In this document: piece by piece, positions 6,401-8,181 of the stretch
Numbering within the stretch: position 1 is the first letter of the stretch
How the letters are laid out: the number at the start of each line of letters is the position of its first letter
From: Spirochaetales bacterium
GTDB lineage: Bacteria > Spirochaetota > Spirochaetia > DSM-16054 > Sediminispirochaetaceae
Assembly (NCBI GenBank): GCA_021767325.1
Contig: JAASTM010000082.1
Location: forward strand, 1-8,181
Direction: 5' to 3'
Length of the DNA stretch: 8,181 nucleotides
Notes under the pieces: generated by a model
Database searches by the model: none
The model's input: only the letters and a program-made list of their open reading frames with translations
What the model was told of the DNA's origin: nothing
Program-made: the position numbers and the translations under genes

Positions 6401-7282
6401 AATTCTCTTTCCCTTCGCGAAAAATCGACCCCAATGCTATTTCTATTGCCATCGATGCTCGTAATGGTGCTGATTTTGCTCATCCCGATCATAATGGGGC
6501 TGCGCTTGAGTTTCTTTGAGTGGCTGCTGCGTAACGTCGCTGATGATCCAATTTTTGTCGGTATGCGCAATTATATCGAACTATTCAAAAGCGAGAACTT
6601 CCGTACGAGTGTATCGGTTACGGTTCGCTTTGTTTTGAGCGTGGTAGTTATAGAAATTGTGGTAGGGCTCGTACTGGCGCTGCTGCTCGAGTCCGGACTG
6701 AAGGGACTGCGGTTTTTCAGAACCCTGTTTGTGCTGCCAATAATGGTTGCACCGGTTGTGGTCGGTGTAATGTGGCGCTTCATGTATAACCCTGCCTACG
6801 GCAAAATCAACTATTTTATCACCAGCATGGGCTTTGAGCCGGTGGGGTGGTTGTCGAATCCTGATATTGCCCTGTTTTCCGTCATTATAGCGGATGTGTG
6901 GCAGTGGACACCGTTTGTCTTTCTCCTGGCATTAGCAGCGCTGCAGGGCGTCCCACAGGACCTTTCAGATGCGGCCGTCGTGGACGGGGCCAACTATATG
7001 CAGAAGCTCCTGCGGGTAAAGCTGCCCTATATCGCCTCAATTCTGGGGGTCACCGCTATTCTGCGGCTCATAGATGCATTCAGAAGTCTGGTAGTTATTT
7101 TTAACCTGACATATGGCGGACCGGGAGTGTCAACTGAGGTGATGAGCCTGCACTTGTATAAATCGGCTTTCGTAAGCCAGAGGCTCGGATTAGCATCAGC
7201 AATTGCGGTGCTGCTCTTGCTGCTGATTGTTATTTTGTCATTGGCACTCATCATCAGCAACCTGCGGAATAAGGAGAACTGA
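6398..7282 (+). CDS. Carbohydrate ABC transporter permease, MalF/UgpA type
   Basis: This is a 294-residue inner-membrane protein with six probable helices (roughly 13-36, 74-98, 107-129, 157-181, 212-236, 264-288). The EAA loop that docks the ATPase is at 188-210: DLSDAAVVDGAN..., ending in VKLP, with the conserved D-G-A and L-P. FRTLFVLPIMVAPVVVGVMWRFMYNP (about 107-132) and FNLTYGGPG (235-243) are typical of the first permease of CUT1 sugar importers. It would pair with the next permease to form the channel and receive substrate from the binding protein upstream. The 3' end contains the ribosome site of the next gene (AAGGAG, 7271-7276), so the two permeases are probably translationally coupled. 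Confidence 0.94.
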   Translation: MNSLSLREKSTPMLFLLPSMLVMVLILLIPIIMGLRLSFFEWLLRNVADDPIFVGMRNYIELFKSENFRTSVSVTVRFVLSVVVIEIVVGLVLALLLESGLKGLRFFRTLFVLPIMVAPVVVGVMWRFMYNPAYGKINYFITSMGFEPVGWLSNPDIALFSVIIADVWQWTPFVFLLALAALQGVPQDLSDAAVVDGANYMQKLLRVKLPYIASILGVTAILRLIDAFRSLVVIFNLTYGGPGVSTEVMSLHLYKSAFVSQRLGLASAIAVLLLLLIVILSLALIISNLRNKEN

Positions 7283-7284
7283 TC

Positions 7285-8127
7285 ATGCCACGGCTTAGTA
7301 TGAGAGGAAGACAACATGTAGCGGTTGTATTGCGGTATACATTTATCATTTTGTTTGCCGTGTTCGCACTCTTTCCGATTTACGAAATGATTGCGACCTC
7401 ACTGAAAAACGAGGTCGATGCCTTCAGTATTCCGCCGAAGTGGATCTTTATTCCCACATTCCGGAATTATCAGGAAGTTCTGTTCGAGGGAAAGTTCTTT
7501 ACCTACTTTTTCAACAGCATTTTTGTAGCGGCCACAGCTACTGTGTTGAGTGTCACCGCCGGAGCCCTGGGCGCCTATTCGCTCGCGCGCTTCAAATTCA
7601 AGGGCAAAAAACTGGTGGTACTCGGAACGCTGCTGATGCGGATGGTTCCTCCGGTTATTTTGGTGGTTCCTATTTTTCTGCTCTATAACCGGCTCGGTAT
7701 AAGCGACGCCAGGATGAGTTTAGCCCTGGTATATGTGGCGCTCAATCTGCCGTTTAATATCTGGGTGCTGCGCACTTTTATAATGGAGGTCCCGAAGGAG
7801 CTGGAGGAGTCGGCGCAGATCGACGGATGCTCGCATATGGTTACCTTCAGGCGCATCATACTTCCATTGATTGCCCCCGGTATTTCCGTAGCCAGTATAT
7901 TCACCTTTAGAATCAGCTGGAACGAGTTCATCCTGAGTCTGGTGTTGACAAACCGCAACACACGTACACTGCCGGTAGCGGTGTCACTTTTTTTAACTGA
8001 TACCGGCACCGAATGGGGGAAGATAACCGCAATTGCAACCATAATTGCAATTCCCGCATTTATATTCACCTTTACAGCAGCAAAAAGTCTGATCATGGGT
8101 TTAACGGCCGGTGCCGTAAAAGGATAA
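7285..8127 (+). CDS. Carbohydrate ABC transporter permease, MalG/UgpE type
   Basis: This is a 280-residue inner-membrane protein with about six helices. It has the MalG-type N-terminal pattern ALFPIYEMIATSLK (28-41), then NSIFVAATATVLSV and GALGAYSLARFKFKGKK (93-109). The EAA loop is at about 172-199: ELEESAQIDGCSHMVTFRRI followed by ILPLIAPG. Here Cys (C182) stands where Ala is usual in the IDGA motif. W212NEF after the loop is also typical. It forms the heterodimeric channel with the permease encoded just upstream, the stop and start being only 2 nt apart. ATG at 7285 has AAGGAG at 7271-7276. No ABC ATPase is seen in the window, so the energy-coupling subunit must be encoded elsewhere or further downstream. 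Confidence 0.94.
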   Translation: MPRLSMRGRQHVAVVLRYTFIILFAVFALFPIYEMIATSLKNEVDAFSIPPKWIFIPTFRNYQEVLFEGKFFTYFFNSIFVAATATVLSVTAGALGAYSLARFKFKGKKLVVLGTLLMRMVPPVILVVPIFLLYNRLGISDARMSLALVYVALNLPFNIWVLRTFIMEVPKELEESAQIDGCSHMVTFRRIILPLIAPGISVASIFTFRISWNEFILSLVLTNRNTRTLPVAVSLFLTDTGTEWGKITAIATIIAIPAFIFTFTAAKSLIMGLTAGAVKG

Positions 8128-8157
8128 AATAACTTCAATTTAATCGGAGGACCGACA

Positions 8158-8181
8158 ATGAGTGATGATTCTATGAATGTA
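8158..8181 (+). CDS. Start of a further gene in the ABC operon, truncated by the window edge
   Basis: ATG at 8158 opens a frame encoding MSDDSMNV up to the window end. GGAGG at 8146-8150 is 7 nt upstream, an excellent ribosome site, and the gap to the permease stop is only 30 nt, with no terminator or promoter seen. It is therefore very likely the next gene of the operon. Eight residues are too few to name a product. An ATPase, a sugar-metabolising enzyme or a dehydrogenase would all be plausible from context. Confidence 0.7.

Noticed and set aside
1..8181. CRISPR array, tRNA/rRNA, IS element or prophage genes
   Set aside because: I saw no spaced direct repeats, no tRNA-like cloverleaf, no transposase or integrase motif and no terminal inverted repeats. 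Gene content is metabolic and transport throughout.

Overview
The window (8181 bp, all recognisable genes on the + strand) looks like ordinary chromosome from a spirochaete, probably free-living Spirochaetaceae. The main clue is the exported binding protein: its signal peptide ends in V-W-A followed by GGQQE, a style I associate with spirochaete ABC binding proteins. Moderate GC, strong GGAGG ribosome sites and TATAAT-type promoters fit but are not diagnostic. The assignment is an inference from sequence style, not from a database search.

Region 1 (1-2967) is the distal part of a pyrimidine biosynthesis operon. It holds the 3' end of pyrE (orotate phosphoribosyltransferase), pyrF (type-2 orotidine-5'-phosphate decarboxylase), and one long gene fusing class 1B dihydroorotate dehydrogenase (PyrD) to its FAD/2Fe-2S electron-transfer partner (PyrK). 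The stop and start codons overlap at both junctions (4 and 11 nt), so the three steps dihydroorotate to orotate to OMP to UMP are tightly co-expressed. The PyrD-PyrK fusion is the most unusual coding feature here.

Region 2 (2968-4029) is a single-gene unit: an extended -10 promoter, a 10-TM DMT/EamA-family transporter of unknown substrate, and a clear rho-independent terminator.

Region 3 (4049-8181) is a carbohydrate (or sugar-acid) uptake locus. It has a strong promoter with a 23-bp imperfect palindrome at the expected transcript start, a GntR/FadR-type regulator with an FCD ligand domain, a periplasmic family-1 solute-binding protein, two MalF/MalG-type permeases, and the first eight codons of another gene. 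A GC-rich hairpin between the binding protein and the first permease could set the usual excess of binding protein over permease. No ATPase is present in the window; it may lie downstream or be a shared MsmX/UgpC-type ATPase elsewhere.

I saw no tRNA, rRNA, CRISPR array, insertion sequence or prophage signature. No wholly new system is evident. The items worth following up are the fused PyrD-PyrK with its atypical motifs and His-rich tail, the palindromic operator candidate, and the two intergenic hairpin clusters in the ABC locus.
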